The position numbers and the translations under genes were made by a program. This document shows positions 33,738 to 43,339 of a DNA stretch of 63,159 nucleotides, in pieces. This DNA comes from an uncultured Helicobacter sp. (lineage in GTDB: Bacteria; Campylobacterota; Campylobacteria; Campylobacterales; Helicobacteraceae): NCBI RefSeq assembly GCF_947367035.1, contig NZ_CANBCA010000011.1:1-63159 (forward strand). The letters are read 5' to 3'. How positions within the stretch are numbered: the stretch's first letter is position 1; each line of letters starts with the position of its first letter. A model generated the notes under the pieces. The model did no database searches. It saw only the letters and a list, made by a program, of their open reading frames with translations, and was not told the DNA's origin.

Positions 33738-34973
33738 TTAGGATTCCAAACTTTTAATACGCGCAACACCGCTATCAATTGCAGCTTGGGCTACAGCGTT
33801 AGAAATAAACTCTTTTAATCGTGTATCAAAAGGGCTTGGGATAATGTATTCTTTGCCAAACGCAAACTTTCTCCCGTGTATTTGTTCTAATTGCACTCTT
33901 AAATCTTCAGGAATCGGTTTTTCTGCAACAGCAGCAAGTGCGTGTGCGGAAGCAAGTTTCATCTCCTCATTAATACATCTTGCACGTGCTTTTAATGCGC
34001 CTTTAAAAATATAAGGAAATCCTAATACATTATTAATTTGATTGGGATAATCACTTCTGCCTGTCGCAATAATAGCATCTGGTCTTACTTGATGTACAAT
34101 CTTTGGGTCAATTTCGGGAATCGGGTTACTCATTGCAAAAATCATAGGATTTGGATTCATTCCCTCAATATCTTTGGCACTCAAAATATCCCCACGAGAA
34201 AGTCCAAGCACAACATCTGCACCCTCTAAAGCTTCCTTATAAGAACCAACTTCATAAGAAATTGCAAAGTCTTTTTTAAATCCGTTTAAATCTTTTCTAA
34301 AAGTCGTGATTGCCCCTTTGCTATCAAACATAATGACTTCTTTTGCTCCTAGATTTCGTGCCATTTTCGCACATGCAATCGCTGCACCACCTGCTCCCAA
34401 GACAACAATTTTTAAGTCTTTGGCTTGTCTGTTTGTGATTTTTAATCCGTTGATAATTCCAGCAGTTGAAATAATAGCCGTTCCGTGTTGGTCATCGTGC
34501 ATAATTGGAATATTTAGAACCTCTTTTAATTGTGATTCTATATAAAAACACTCTGGCGCTTTTATGTCCTCTAAATTAATTCCACCAAAGGTTGGAGCAA
34601 TACTTCGCACAATGTCAATAAATTTATCAGGATCTGTTTCATCTATTTCAATATCAAATGCGCTAATATCGGCAAATTTCCTAAACAATGCTGCTTTACC
34701 CTCCATTACAGGTTTTCCTGCAAGTGCACCAATATTACCAAGTCCTAAAACTGCAGTGCCATTTGAAATAACCGCAACTAGATTGCCTTTAGCTGTGTAT
34801 TCATAAGCTGTATGTGGGTCACGTTGAATCTCCTTGCAAGGGACAGCGACACCAGGGGAATAAGCAATAGATAAATCGTGTTCATTCTTTAATGGTGTGC
34901 GCGCAACGACTTCAATTTTGCCCCCTTGATGATAAGGAAGTGCGTCTGGATAGGTTTGTTTTAAGTCTTCCAT
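33738..34973 (-). CDS. Malic enzyme (short, single-domain type)
   Basis: This enzyme decarboxylates malate to pyruvate with reduction of NAD(P)+. The 411-residue protein has the signatures [12 protein letters not shown], the [15 protein letters not shown] segment with the catalytic Tyr region, [45 protein letters not shown] (metal-binding acidic residues) and [12 protein letters not shown] Rossmann domain with [16 protein letters not shown] follows. There is no C-terminal phosphotransacetylase domain, so it is the short form. Co-transcribed with the small ORF after it. Cofactor preference (NAD or NADP) is not decidable by eye. Confidence 0.94.
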   Translation of the reverse strand: MEDLKQTYPDALPYHQGGKIEVVARTPLKNEHDLSIAYSPGVAVPCKEIQRDPHTAYEYTAKGNLVAVISNGTAVLGLGNIGALAGKPVMEGKAALFRKFADISAFDIEIDETDPDKFIDIVRSIAPTFGGINLEDIKAPECFYIESQLKEVLNIPIMHDDQHGTAIISTAGIINGLKITNRQAKDLKIVVLGAGGAAIACAKMARNLGAKEVIMFDSKGAITTFRKDLNGFKKDFAISYEVGSYKEALEGADVVLGLSRGDILSAKDIEGMNPNPMIFAMSNPIPEIDPKIVHQVRPDAIIATGRSDYPNQINNVLGFPYIFKGALKARARCINEEMKLASAHALAAVAEKPIPEDLRVQLEQIHGRKFAFGKEYIIPSPFDTRLKEFISNAVAQAAIDSGVARIKSLES

Positions 34974-35086
34974 TGTGAATCAATGCCTTAGAAATTAAAA
35001 ATTTAGTCAGCATTTAAGCAGAATAAAAATAAAATCGCATTTAAATTTACTTAAATAAAAATTAAATTCTAAAAATTATAAGTAAT

Positions 35087-37192
35087 TTAATGAATTTTTG
35101 GTTGATTAATACTGCCGTATAACCTATAATTTTTAGTATTTTTAGAGCCTTTTATAAGCAAATTTCCGTCCAAAGTAGATTTGTTTAGATTCGTAACAAT
35201 TTTAGAAGATTGAATCTGCAAGTTTTGTGGCGTTGAGTTTTTGGAATCCTTTTTCAACTGAAGCGAAATCATACTGTGTAATTGATTATCTAATAAAAGT
35301 TGATTATAAATAAAACCGCTAAAAATATGATGCGCTAGATTCTGTTGTGTTACTTGATTCAAAGTGCGCAAAAGTGCAGTATTTTGAAGTCTTGAACTAG
35401 AAATATCAAAGTTTATTTGGCGCGTGTTGCGTATAAAATCCTCTTTGACATTCAGATTAGCTATTCCTTCAAAATAATGTGGAATCTCAGGAAATATTGT
35501 ATAAATTTGGGAACTCTTTAGCTGATTTAATTGGAGATTTAAGCTCGTTTTACTTAAATTCAAATTAAAAGTATCACTTTGAGTGCTTAAACTAGAATCT
35601 TTTGCAAGACTTTTAGAATTTACCTGTTGTGTGGCATTGAAAATCTCCTCATCTACAATTACACCTTTTAAGTTTAAAGATTCATTCGTTGCGATCCCTT
35701 TTGCATTCAAAGTGCCTTTAAATAGGCTTTTATTGCGATAAGAAAGGTTTTGCAGTTTTTTAAGCGTGAATTCATAAGGAATCTCAAAGGTAAAGGGCTG
35801 CAAGGAGATTTTACCTTCTTGACTTTTAAAATTTGCAGAGTTGGAGGTTAAAGCGTAGCTTAAGATTCCTCTTCCTTGTGCTAACTCCATTTTAGAATCC
35901 ATTTGAAATACTATAGCTGGAAATCCGATATGCGTATAACTTTCTATTAGAGGACTATTAATCAGTAAATTTTGACTTTGCATTAAAGCAACTCCAGAGA
36001 TTCCACTTGCAAAATCTCGTAAATCTAAATCAAGATTCAAAGTTCCACTCAAAAAAGCAGGTTGATTAAAAAGAGTAAAAAGTGCACTTGCCTCCAAGTT
36101 TTGGCTTGTAATATTAAGAGTATTAGCTTTTAGGTTTTTTAAATTTAAACGAAAGTCTAATGGCGATTGCTCTAGGGTTATCGCCCCATCAACTAACATA
36201 TTTTTTGTGTCGCCCTTAGCGATTCCTTTTATATTTAATGCTCCATTAAGCGGAATCCCAAAAAATGGTGAAAGTGGCGAGAGATTTTGAAAATTAAGAT
36301 GAAATTCTGTATTTGTAGCTAAAGTTGTAAGATTGCTTACACCCTTAAGAGCAAAATCTCCGACACTAGAATATATCTTGAGATTGTGTTTTAGTGCATT
36401 ATGATGAATCTCGCCTTGTAACTCACCCATAAAACGTGTTGTTGGAATAGGAAGATTAAAATGAGATAAAAACTCTTTTGCATCTAATTCCCCACCCTCT
36501 AAATTTATATTTAAGATTCCATCATAAAGACTCTCATCTCCTGATTTTGCACGCAATAACTTTTGCAGTACAGGAGAGGATTCAGAATTCAACGAATCTC
36601 GCACTTTATTTAATTCTAATTCAAAGCTTAAGATCCCATCACCATAAGGGGTTTGATTCAATAAAGCAAAAAGTGCAGCCAATCTCGCATTTTTGGAATG
36701 CAAGTTTAAACTTTGCAAATCCAAATAAGACCAATAGATATTTAAATCACTTTGAGAATCCAAAAGATTGCTTTGTGCTTGTAGGGTATAATCCGCAAAC
36801 TCTCCGCTAAACTCTCCCTCCACCCAAGTATTGTCGCTGAAATTCAATATTTTATCTGCTAATTTTATGCTCAACCCTTTAGAATTTAGCATAAAATTAC
36901 CCCTTAAATTGCGTAAAAATAAAGAATATTCACTTTCCAAAAACAATTCTAACTGCCCGTTTTGTGCCACAGCTTCTAAAGAAATATGTGAAGGAGTAAT
37001 CTTGAAATGCCTTGCTTGCCATTTTAAGCACGTTTGAGATTCCAAATATGCGAGTAAAAAATTCCTAACATAAGTATTGCCAAAAGGAGAAAATATAAAA
37101 GCAAATAAGCCCAAAATAATTATTAACAAACCCAAAAAGACTAAAAAAACTTTTCGCATTAGTGAGTATTTAGAATGAATGCTTTGTCTCAT
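35087..37192 (-). CDS. AsmA/TamB-like inner-membrane-anchored periplasmic protein
   Basis: The 701-residue protein has one N-terminal membrane segment (about residues 13-33, KVFLVFLGLLIIILGLFAFI) and then a long repetitive beta-rich periplasmic region. It contains many short strands with N, S, L alternation and phrases such as LNLKGVIVDEEIF and GALNIKGIAKGDTKN. This is typical of AsmA-like and TamB-like proteins that may form lipid-carrying beta-groove bridges. The last part (TRQINFDISSSRLQNTALL onwards) resembles AsmA C-terminal regions. The start could instead be ATG 37159; neither has a clear RBS. It is 44 nt downstream of the Cys-rich lipoprotein gene and likely co-transcribed. Lipid transport is inference. 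Confidence 0.7.
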   Translation of the reverse strand: MRQSIHSKYSLMRKVFLVFLGLLIIILGLFAFIFSPFGNTYVRNFLLAYLESQTCLKWQARHFKITPSHISLEAVAQNGQLELFLESEYSLFLRNLRGNFMLNSKGLSIKLADKILNFSDNTWVEGEFSGEFADYTLQAQSNLLDSQSDLNIYWSYLDLQSLNLHSKNARLAALFALLNQTPYGDGILSFELELNKVRDSLNSESSPVLQKLLRAKSGDESLYDGILNINLEGGELDAKEFLSHFNLPIPTTRFMGELQGEIHHNALKHNLKIYSSVGDFALKGVSNLTTLATNTEFHLNFQNLSPLSPFFGIPLNGALNIKGIAKGDTKNMLVDGAITLEQSPLDFRLNLKNLKANTLNITSQNLEASALFTLFNQPAFLSGTLNLDLDLRDFASGISGVALMQSQNLLINSPLIESYTHIGFPAIVFQMDSKMELAQGRGILSYALTSNSANFKSQEGKISLQPFTFEIPYEFTLKKLQNLSYRNKSLFKGTLNAKGIATNESLNLKGVIVDEEIFNATQQVNSKSLAKDSSLSTQSDTFNLNLSKTSLNLQLNQLKSSQIYTIFPEIPHYFEGIANLNVKEDFIRNTRQINFDISSSRLQNTALLRTLNQVTQQNLAHHIFSGFIYNQLLLDNQLHSMISLQLKKDSKNSTPQNLQIQSSKIVTNLNKSTLDGNLLIKGSKNTKNYRLYGSINQPKIH

Positions 37193-37236
37193 TATGGGAT
37201 TGTGCCTCTAAAATTTGCTAGAGATTAGGCTTCAAA

Positions 37237-37542
37237 CTACTGCCCACAACGTTTTTTACATTGCTCTGCAGCTTGAGTACCTTTGCCATATTGCGCGTTA
37301 CAATTTTGCAAACAACCTTTAGTTTTCACTGCTACACACATTCCGCGTACCTTTTCACATTCATTAAGGCATATTGCTTGGCTTTTGCCCTCATTACGAC
37401 ATTGACTTAGGCAATCTCGTTTAACATCATTACAATTAGAACTAGTGTATAAAAAATTCTTCTCGTCTTTACTGCAACCATTCAAAAAACCAATCATTCC
37501 GATACAAAATAAAAAAATAATAAAAAAGCGATAATTTTCCAT
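37237..37542 (-). CDS. Cys-rich lipoprotein with twin CX3C motifs
   Basis: I start at ATG 37542, which gives a classical lipoprotein signal peptide (MENYRFFIIFLFCIGMIGFL) with acyl Cys in LNGC. The mature part of about 77 residues has ten more cysteines, eight of them in four CX3C pairs (CLSQC, CLNEC, CLQNC, CKKRC). This pattern, CX3C then about 9-12 residues then CX3C, is repeated twice. It is the arrangement of helical-hairpin disulfide proteins such as mitochondrial small Tim/CHCH proteins, here in a bacterial lipoprotein. The RBS is poor and a TTG at 37560 is the alternative start. Function unknown; it precedes the AsmA-like gene by 44 nt. Confidence 0.72.
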   Translation of the reverse strand: MENYRFFIIFLFCIGMIGFLNGCSKDEKNFLYTSSNCNDVKRDCLSQCRNEGKSQAICLNECEKVRGMCVAVKTKGCLQNCNAQYGKGTQAAEQCKKRCGQ

Positions 37543-37647
37543 AAGGTCAAGTGTAATCAAAAATTCGTTAAAAAAACTTAAAAATTAGGCATTTTTAAAA
37601 GAAATCAAGATAGAATCCACAATTTATTTGTTTGTAAAAGGGAATTT

Positions 37648-40446
37648 ATGGATTACAAAGATACATTAGCATTGCCCGCGACAAGTTTTCCTATGCGCGG
37701 AAATCTACCACAAAACGAACCAAAAACTTATTCAATATGGAAAAATAACGGCATTTATCCAAAAATGCTACGAAATCGCCAAAATGCAAATGTTACTTTT
37801 AATTTACACGATGGACCGCCTTATGCAAATGGACATATCCATATCGGACACGCACTCAACAAAATTTTAAAAGATATAATAGTAAAGCAACATTATTTTC
37901 AAGGGAAAAAAGTTTTTTATACACCTGGTTGGGACTGCCACGGACTACCAATTGAACAACAAGTAGAAAAAAAACTAGGGAAAGAAAAAAAAGATTCTTT
38001 GCCAAAAGTTAAAATCCGAGAACTTTGTCGCAAACACGCAGAAGAGTTTGTAAAGATTCAAAAGGACGAATTTTTAGAACTGGGAATTTTTGGCGATTTT
38101 GAAAATCCTTATAAAACAATGGACTTTGCCTTCGAAGCAGAAATTTACAAAGCACTTTGTGCTGTGGCAAAAAAAGGATTGCTAAAAGAACGCAGTAAGC
38201 CTGTTTATTGGAGTTGGGCTTGTCAAACTGCTTTGGCAGAAGCTGAAGTAGAATATAAGGAGAAAGAGAGTGATTCTATCTTCGTTGCTTTCCCTTTACA
38301 ACAAGACGCGCTAGAAGCACTAGGTGCAAAAGAACTAGAGATTCACCAAGCTTTTTGTGTGATTTGGACCACCACACCTTGGACATTACCAGCTAATAGC
38401 GGAATCGCACTTAATCCCGAAGAACTCTATGCTTTAACGCAGGATAATAAAATTATTTTGGCTTCTCAAGTAGAGAAATTATCCCAACTAGGTATTGTAG
38501 AAAATAAGATTTTAAAAACCTTTAGAGCACAAATTTTAGAAAACAAGTATGCAACCAATCCACTCAATGGTAGAGATTCTAAAATCATCTTAGGAGAACA
38601 CGTGGCAAGTGATGAGGGGAGCGGCTGTGTGCATACTGCTCCAGGACACGGGGAGGACGATTATTTCATTGGATTGAAATATGATCTACCAATGCTTATG
38701 CCTGTAGATGATAAAGGTTGCTTTGATGCAACATTAATCAAAGAAAGATTGTTTTTTAATCCTGATGAGTTTGTAGGAAAATTTATTTTTGATACACACT
38801 CAAGAATCTTGGAGCTTTTGGGAGTACATTTACTAAAACATAGCAAAATCAAGCATTCCTATCCGCATTGTTGGCGCTCACATCAGCCTGTGATTTTTCG
38901 TGCCACCGCGCAATGGTTTATTCTAATGGACGAACCCTATACGAGCAGTGGCGAAACTCTCCGACAAATTGCATTAAAGCAGATTAGAGAAACACAATTC
39001 TATCCAGAACACGGAATGCACAGAATCTATTCTATGATTGAAAGTCGTCCGGATTGGTGCATTTCAAGGCAAAGAGATTGGGGAGTGCCAATTGCATTTT
39101 TTAAAGATAAACAGAGTGGAAAAGTGTTATTGGATTCTGAAATTTTAGACTTTGTTGCAAAAGTTTTTGAAACAGAGGGTTGTGATGCTTGGTGGAGCAA
39201 AAGTATAGAAGAATTATTACCATCAAAATATAAAAATCAGAGCGAACATTTAGAAAAAGTGCATCATATCTTAGATGTTTGGTTTGATAGTGGAAGCACT
39301 TGGAAAGCGGTGCTAAATAACGACAAATATACAAGTGGTAAATTTCCTGCGAATATGTATTTAGAGGGAAGCGACCAACATAGGGGTTGGTTTCATAGCT
39401 CTTTACTTGTTAGTTGCGCTATTAATGAACACGCACCTTATCAAAGCATTTTAACACACGGCTTTACAATGGACGAAAATGGTGAGAAAATGAGCAAATC
39501 CAAAGGTAATGTTATTGCTCCCAAAGATGTGTTAAAAGAGTTTGGCGCAGAAATCTTACGACTTTGGGTAGCACAAAGTGATTATCAAAACGACCAAAGA
39601 ATCTCACAAAATATCCTAAAACAAGTCAGTGAAAACTATCGCAAGATCCGCAATACAATTCGTTTTTTGCTAGCCAATGTGGAATCGCTAGAGCAACTAG
39701 AAGTCCAGCATTTTAGTCCGATTGATTTATGGATTCTAATGCGCGCAAGAGATTGCTTTAACCAAGTGAATACACTCTTTAATGAATATGAATTTTCTAA
39801 AGGTTTGCAAGAACTTAACTACTTTTTAAATACCGAACTTAGTGGAATCTATTTAGATATTTGCAAAGACAATCTTTATTGCAATGCGCGAGATTCTAAG
39901 GAGCGTAGAGCCGCACAAAGTGTAATGGCTCTTCTATGTGGGAGATTATTTGGGTTAGTCGCGCCAATTCTTACCTATACAATTAACGAAGCATTAAGCC
40001 ATACACAAAGCAGAGCCTTACTTGAGAGTTGTGGAATCGCAGAGATTCAGAACAAAGAAACTGCTGTGCTTGAAGTTCTCTATCAACCACTTCCTTGCTT
40101 TGAAAAGCCCAATATAGACTTTGAAAGACTACTCACTTTGCGCTCATATTTTTTAGAACAAATAGATAACCTTAAAAAAGAATCTAAAATCAAATCTACA
40201 TTAGAAGTAGATTTGATAGTTCCAGCAAAAATAGCAGAGTTTAAAGAACTGAATTTATGGCTTATGGTAAGCTCGGTGCAAAGTAGCAAACAAGATTCTA
40301 ATGTATTAGCAACTTTTACCTTTGAGGGAGAAGATTATTCTATTTGTCAAGCCAAAGGACATAAATGCCCTCGTTGTTGGCAGTTTATCTCCAAAGCAGC
40401 AGATGAATCTTGTGTGCGTTGCACAGAAGTATTAGAAGCACATTAA
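37648..40446 (+). CDS. ileS: Isoleucyl-tRNA synthetase
   Basis: IleS charges tRNA(Ile). The 932-residue class I synthetase has the HIGH motif in GHIHIGHALNK (about residues 65-68), a full editing domain (VIWTTTPWTLPANSGIA), the WFDSGSTW and YLEGSDQHRGWFHSSLL segments, and KMSKS at about 613-617 (GEKMSKSKGN). The C-terminal zinc site has CPRCWQ and CVRC. Length and motifs are normal. RBS AAAGGGA. It is followed by a small membrane protein with its own promoter. Confidence 0.97.
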   Translation: MDYKDTLALPATSFPMRGNLPQNEPKTYSIWKNNGIYPKMLRNRQNANVTFNLHDGPPYANGHIHIGHALNKILKDIIVKQHYFQGKKVFYTPGWDCHGLPIEQQVEKKLGKEKKDSLPKVKIRELCRKHAEEFVKIQKDEFLELGIFGDFENPYKTMDFAFEAEIYKALCAVAKKGLLKERSKPVYWSWACQTALAEAEVEYKEKESDSIFVAFPLQQDALEALGAKELEIHQAFCVIWTTTPWTLPANSGIALNPEELYALTQDNKIILASQVEKLSQLGIVENKILKTFRAQILENKYATNPLNGRDSKIILGEHVASDEGSGCVHTAPGHGEDDYFIGLKYDLPMLMPVDDKGCFDATLIKERLFFNPDEFVGKFIFDTHSRILELLGVHLLKHSKIKHSYPHCWRSHQPVIFRATAQWFILMDEPYTSSGETLRQIALKQIRETQFYPEHGMHRIYSMIESRPDWCISRQRDWGVPIAFFKDKQSGKVLLDSEILDFVAKVFETEGCDAWWSKSIEELLPSKYKNQSEHLEKVHHILDVWFDSGSTWKAVLNNDKYTSGKFPANMYLEGSDQHRGWFHSSLLVSCAINEHAPYQSILTHGFTMDENGEKMSKSKGNVIAPKDVLKEFGAEILRLWVAQSDYQNDQRISQNILKQVSENYRKIRNTIRFLLANVESLEQLEVQHFSPIDLWILMRARDCFNQVNTLFNEYEFSKGLQELNYFLNTELSGIYLDICKDNLYCNARDSKERRAAQSVMALLCGRLFGLVAPILTYTINEALSHTQSRALLESCGIAEIQNKETAVLEVLYQPLPCFEKPNIDFERLLTLRSYFLEQIDNLKKESKIKSTLEVDLIVPAKIAEFKELNLWLMVSSVQSSKQDSNVLATFTFEGEDYSICQAKGHKCPRCWQFISKAADESCVRCTEVLEAH

Positions 40447-40488
40447 TTTTACAAGTTGCCAAACAAGCAAGAATCTTAAAGTTTTTGC

Positions 40489-40494
40489 TATAAT
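40489..40494 (+). promoter_or_regulatory. Extended -10 promoter of the 43-residue membrane protein
   Basis: TATAAT preceded by TTTTTGC, an extended -10 (TGC TATAAT), lies 43 nt after the ileS stop and 30 nt before the small ORF start. It would give a short leader with AAGGC as RBS. This argues that the small ORF is expressed independently of ileS. Confidence 0.6.
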
Positions 40495-40523
40495 GTTAGT
40501 TTTATTCCAACTAAGGCTAGAGT

Positions 40524-40655
40524 ATGCCAACGTTTTTTGATTTAACACAGCCAGTAGGTTTGGTAGAAACTTGGGTTAGCATTTTTGTTGTATGCTCTCT
40601 GATGTGGCTTGGTTTTGTCATAGTCAAGCATATTAAAAAGCGAAAAGAGAAATAG
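40524..40655 (+). CDS. 43-residue single-pass membrane protein
   Basis: This short frame lies in the 280-bp gap between ileS and metK. ATG 40524 is preceded by AAGGCTAGAG and by a good extended -10 promoter. The product starts MPTFFDLTQPVGLVETW, then has one hydrophobic helix (SIFVVCSLMWLGFVIV, about residues 19-34) and ends in a strongly basic tail KHIKKRKEK, so the C-terminus should face the cytoplasm. No family recognised. Similar short proteins act as regulators of larger membrane complexes, but nothing here names a partner. Confidence 0.62.
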   Translation: MPTFFDLTQPVGLVETWVSIFVVCSLMWLGFVIVKHIKKRKEK

Positions 40656-40723
40656 ACACTTAATATGCGCTCGATGATTAGAAAGTTAATGAGAATTTGT
40701 CTGTGTGATAAATGCAGAACCCC

Positions 40724-40752
40724 AAAGATTATTTGAGGTTGAAATAATCTTT
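40724..40752. terminator. Perfect 11-bp inverted repeat at the metK 3' end
   Basis: AAAGATTATTT and AAATAATCTTT form a perfect stem around a 7-nt loop, overlapping the last codons of metK. Neither strand has a T run after it, so it may be a termination or RNA-stability hairpin of metK or of the convergent small-protein transcript. Confidence 0.4.
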
Positions 40753-41889
40753 GATTACCTCTACTTTATCGGTTTTTTCCCAGCTAAACTCTGGTAACTC
40801 TCTACCAAAATGCCCATAACTTGCGGTTTTTTGGTAAATCGGACGCAACAAATCTAGTGATTCTATAATTCCACGTGGAGTTAAACGAAAAAGTTTTTTT
40901 ACGCATTCTTCAATTTTAGAATCTTCAAATTTGCCTGTGCCGTGTGTATTGACTAGAATAGAAACGGGTTCAACTACGCCAATTGCATAAGCAATTTGAA
41001 TCGTAGCTCTATCACAAATACCACTTGCCACGAGGTTTTTAGCTACATAGCGCATTGCATACGCTCCACTTCTATCCACCTTGCTTGGGTCTTTTCCACT
41101 AAATGCACCTCCTCCGTGTGGGCAACTCCCACCATAAGTATCCACAATGATTTTGCGTCCTGTTAAACCTGCATCGCCTTGTGGTCCGCCGATGACAAAT
41201 TTACCCGTAGGATTCACAAAGTAGCGGATATTATTGCTTTCAAATTCTTTCGGTAATACCTTTTTAACAACCTCTTCAATTACTGCACTTCTTAAAGTGT
41301 CTTGTGAAGTTTCTGGGCTATGTTGGGTGGAAACTACAATCGTATCAATTCCCACAGGCACACCATTTGCGTATTTAATTGTTACTTGTGATTTTCCATC
41401 AGGACGCAAAAAGGGTAAAGTGCCATCTTTTCTAGCTTTTGCTAACCCCTCTGTGATTCTATGAGACAGATAAATTGGTAAGGGCATTAGCACATCTGTT
41501 TCCCTGCACGCATAGCCAAACATTAACCCTTGGTCACCTGCGCCAATTTCCCCATCTTCTCTATCTACACCTTGATTGATGTCTGGGCTTTGTTCCCCTA
41601 CACCATTTAGCACACCTGCGCTATGATAATCAAAACCGTATCTCGCATCAATGTAGCCAATCTCACGTATCACACGTCTAGCAATGTCTTGCATTGGTGC
41701 ATAAGCTGTTGTTTTTAGTTCGCCTGCAATAACACAATAACCATTAGAAAGTAAGGTTTCACACGCTACTCTAGCCTTTTTATCCCGTTCTATAATGTAA
41801 TCTAAAATTGCATCACTGATTTGGTCTGCCATTTTATCTGGGTGTCCCTCGGTTACAGATTCAGAAGTGAAAAGAAACTCTTTTTGCAT
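40729..41889 (-). CDS. metK: S-adenosylmethionine synthetase
   Basis: MetK makes S-adenosylmethionine from methionine and ATP. ATG 41889 (386 residues) is chosen because AAGGTGA precedes it and the family start [20 protein letters not shown] follows; the frame extending to 41949 is not needed. [36 protein letters not shown] and [28 protein letters not shown] (given in parts) are the expected signatures. The C-terminal [15 protein letters not shown] is intact. A -10 box (TAGAAT on the minus strand, 41919-41924) lies 30 bp upstream. No SAM riboswitch is seen. Confidence 0.96.
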   Translation of the reverse strand: MQKEFLFTSESVTEGHPDKMADQISDAILDYIIERDKKARVACETLLSNGYCVIAGELKTTAYAPMQDIARRVIREIGYIDARYGFDYHSAGVLNGVGEQSPDINQGVDREDGEIGAGDQGLMFGYACRETDVLMPLPIYLSHRITEGLAKARKDGTLPFLRPDGKSQVTIKYANGVPVGIDTIVVSTQHSPETSQDTLRSAVIEEVVKKVLPKEFESNNIRYFVNPTGKFVIGGPQGDAGLTGRKIIVDTYGGSCPHGGGAFSGKDPSKVDRSGAYAMRYVAKNLVASGICDRATIQIAYAIGVVEPVSILVNTHGTGKFEDSKIEECVKKLFRLTPRGIIESLDLLRPIYQKTASYGHFGRELPEFSWEKTDKVEVIKDYFNLK

Positions 41890-42134
41890 AAATTCACCTT
41901 GTATTTTAATTTTTTTGGATTCTATCACAAAAAACTTAAGAAATAGCAAAAAGTATCATTAAAATTATGCTCTATCTTATGGTTAAATCTCATATACCAA
42001 ATATCAAAAAACAATGTTCCTCCAGCATCTTCAAATTCTATTTTCTTACCACAAATGCTAAATGGCTGATGATGAAATGTTGCACAAAGCAAATCAAAAT
42101 CTAGTAAAGATTTAGAGTTTATTTGTGTTATCAC

Positions 42135-42256
42135 TTAGGGAATTTTCATTAAATTTTTTTCACCCTCTCATTAGTTTCACTTGACAAACACTTAGTATCA
42201 GGCTGTATAATTTCAAAATCTATTTTTAGATTTTATCCATTTGACAAGGAGTAAAA
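42135..42256 (+). promoter_or_regulatory. Promoter with 19-bp spacer upstream of aldo/keto reductase (motif copy 2, 42181-42211)
   Basis: TTGACA at 42181-42186 and TATAAT at 42206-42211, with spacer AACACTTAGTATCAGGCTG. The hexamers and the first 16 spacer bases are the same as in copy 3 at 43283. The leader of about 40 nt carries the RBS AAGGAG. A CACTTAG string recurs at 42132-42138, about 50 bp upstream of -35, and could be a further half-site. Confidence 0.75.
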
Positions 42257-43249
42257 ATGCAAAATACAATTTCTCACTCTCGGCGAGATTTTCTGAAAAC
42301 TTCCGCAATGCTAAGCATAGCAGGTGTAAGTGCGACATTCATACCAAATCTTTTACAAGGAGCGCAAAATTTGACTAAAAACAATAAAACTCAAGCAATT
42401 TTAAATGAATTTTTCACGCTCAATAATGGCAATAAGATTCCAAAACTTGGGCTTGGGACTTGGCGTATTGATGATAATGTGGTAGAAGCGGCGGTGCGAG
42501 AGGCTTTTAAGGTGGGTTATCGCCACATTGACACTGCACAAGCCTATGGCAATGAAAGAGGTGTGGGCGAGGCGGTGAGAAAAAGCAAAATCAAGCGAGA
42601 GGAACTTTTTATCACAAGCAAGATTCGTGCAGAATATAAAGATTATAAAAGCGCGAGTGCTTCCATAGATACTTCTTTAAAAACGATGAAGCTAGATTTC
42701 ATTGATTTAATGCTTATCCACAGCCCACAGCCTTGGAATAGCTTTAGAAAGGGCGATTATTTTAAAGAAAATGTAGAAGTCCATAACGCACTAGAAGACG
42801 CGCAAAAGGCAGGTAAGGTGCGTTCTATTGGTGTAAGTAACTTTTTGCAAAAAGATTTAGAAAATATCCTCAAAAACTGCAAAACTAAACCCGCAGCAAA
42901 TCAGATTCTATGCCATATTGGCAACACGCCTTTTACATTGTTGGATTATTGCAAAAAGCAAAATATCCTCGCAGAAGCGTATTCGCCTATTGCGCACGGA
43001 GAGCTTTTGAAAGACCCTCGCGTGATAGAGTTAGCAAAAAAATACAATGTCAGCCCCGCGCAAATTTGTATCCGCTATACTTTAGAGTTAGGACTTGTTT
43101 CTTTGCCAAAGAGCAAAACTCCCAAATATATAGCAGAGAATGCGCAGGTGGATTTCACATTCTCAAAGGCAGATTTGCAAACGCTTAAAAAGCTTACCTT
43201 TAAGGATTATGGTGAGCATTCATATTTTCCTGTGTTTGGTGGGAAGTGA
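42257..43249 (+). CDS. Aldo/keto reductase with Tat signal peptide
   Basis: The 330-residue protein begins with a twin-arginine signal (SHSRRDFLKTSAMLSIAGVSA), so it should be exported folded to the periplasm. The body is an AKR barrel: NGNKIPKLGLGTWRIDD, YRHIDTAQAYGNERGVGEAV (catalytic Asp and Tyr), LFITSKIR, DLMLIHSPQP (Lys and His region), GVSNFLQKDLE and the late SLPKSKTPKYIAENA for nucleotide binding. It is closest in style to the 2,5-diketo-gluconate/methylglyoxal reductase group. NADPH in the periplasm would be unusual; cofactor may be bound before export. It shares its promoter type with mdaB and the 29209 dehydrogenase. Confidence 0.88.
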   Translation: MQNTISHSRRDFLKTSAMLSIAGVSATFIPNLLQGAQNLTKNNKTQAILNEFFTLNNGNKIPKLGLGTWRIDDNVVEAAVREAFKVGYRHIDTAQAYGNERGVGEAVRKSKIKREELFITSKIRAEYKDYKSASASIDTSLKTMKLDFIDLMLIHSPQPWNSFRKGDYFKENVEVHNALEDAQKAGKVRSIGVSNFLQKDLENILKNCKTKPAANQILCHIGNTPFTLLDYCKKQNILAEAYSPIAHGELLKDPRVIELAKKYNVSPAQICIRYTLELGLVSLPKSKTPKYIAENAQVDFTFSKADLQTLKKLTFKDYGEHSYFPVFGGK

Positions 43250-43339
43250 AATAAATAAGCAATGGGAATTAAGCAAAATCCCTTGACAAACACTTAGTAT
43301 CAGGCTTTATAATTTCAAAATCTATTTTAAGGAGAACAA
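43250..43339 (+). promoter_or_regulatory. Promoter with 19-bp spacer upstream of mdaB (motif copy 3, 43283-43313)
   Basis: TTGACA at 43283-43288 and TATAAT at 43308-43313, spacer AACACTTAGTATCAGGCTT. The identity with copy 2 continues past the -10 for another dozen bases (TTCAAAATCTATTTT), so these two copies probably arose by duplication, while copy 1 has diverged outside the core. RBS AAGGAG at 43330-43335. Confidence 0.75.

Noticed and set aside
41925..42134. 69-residue minus-strand ORF upstream of metK
   Set aside because: GTG start without RBS, overlaps the region just upstream of the metK -10 box, and matches no family I know; could be a worn gene but cannot be supported.
41890..42134. 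Possible SAM riboswitch before metK
   Set aside because: No paired stems with the expected conserved core could be found between the promoter and the start codon.
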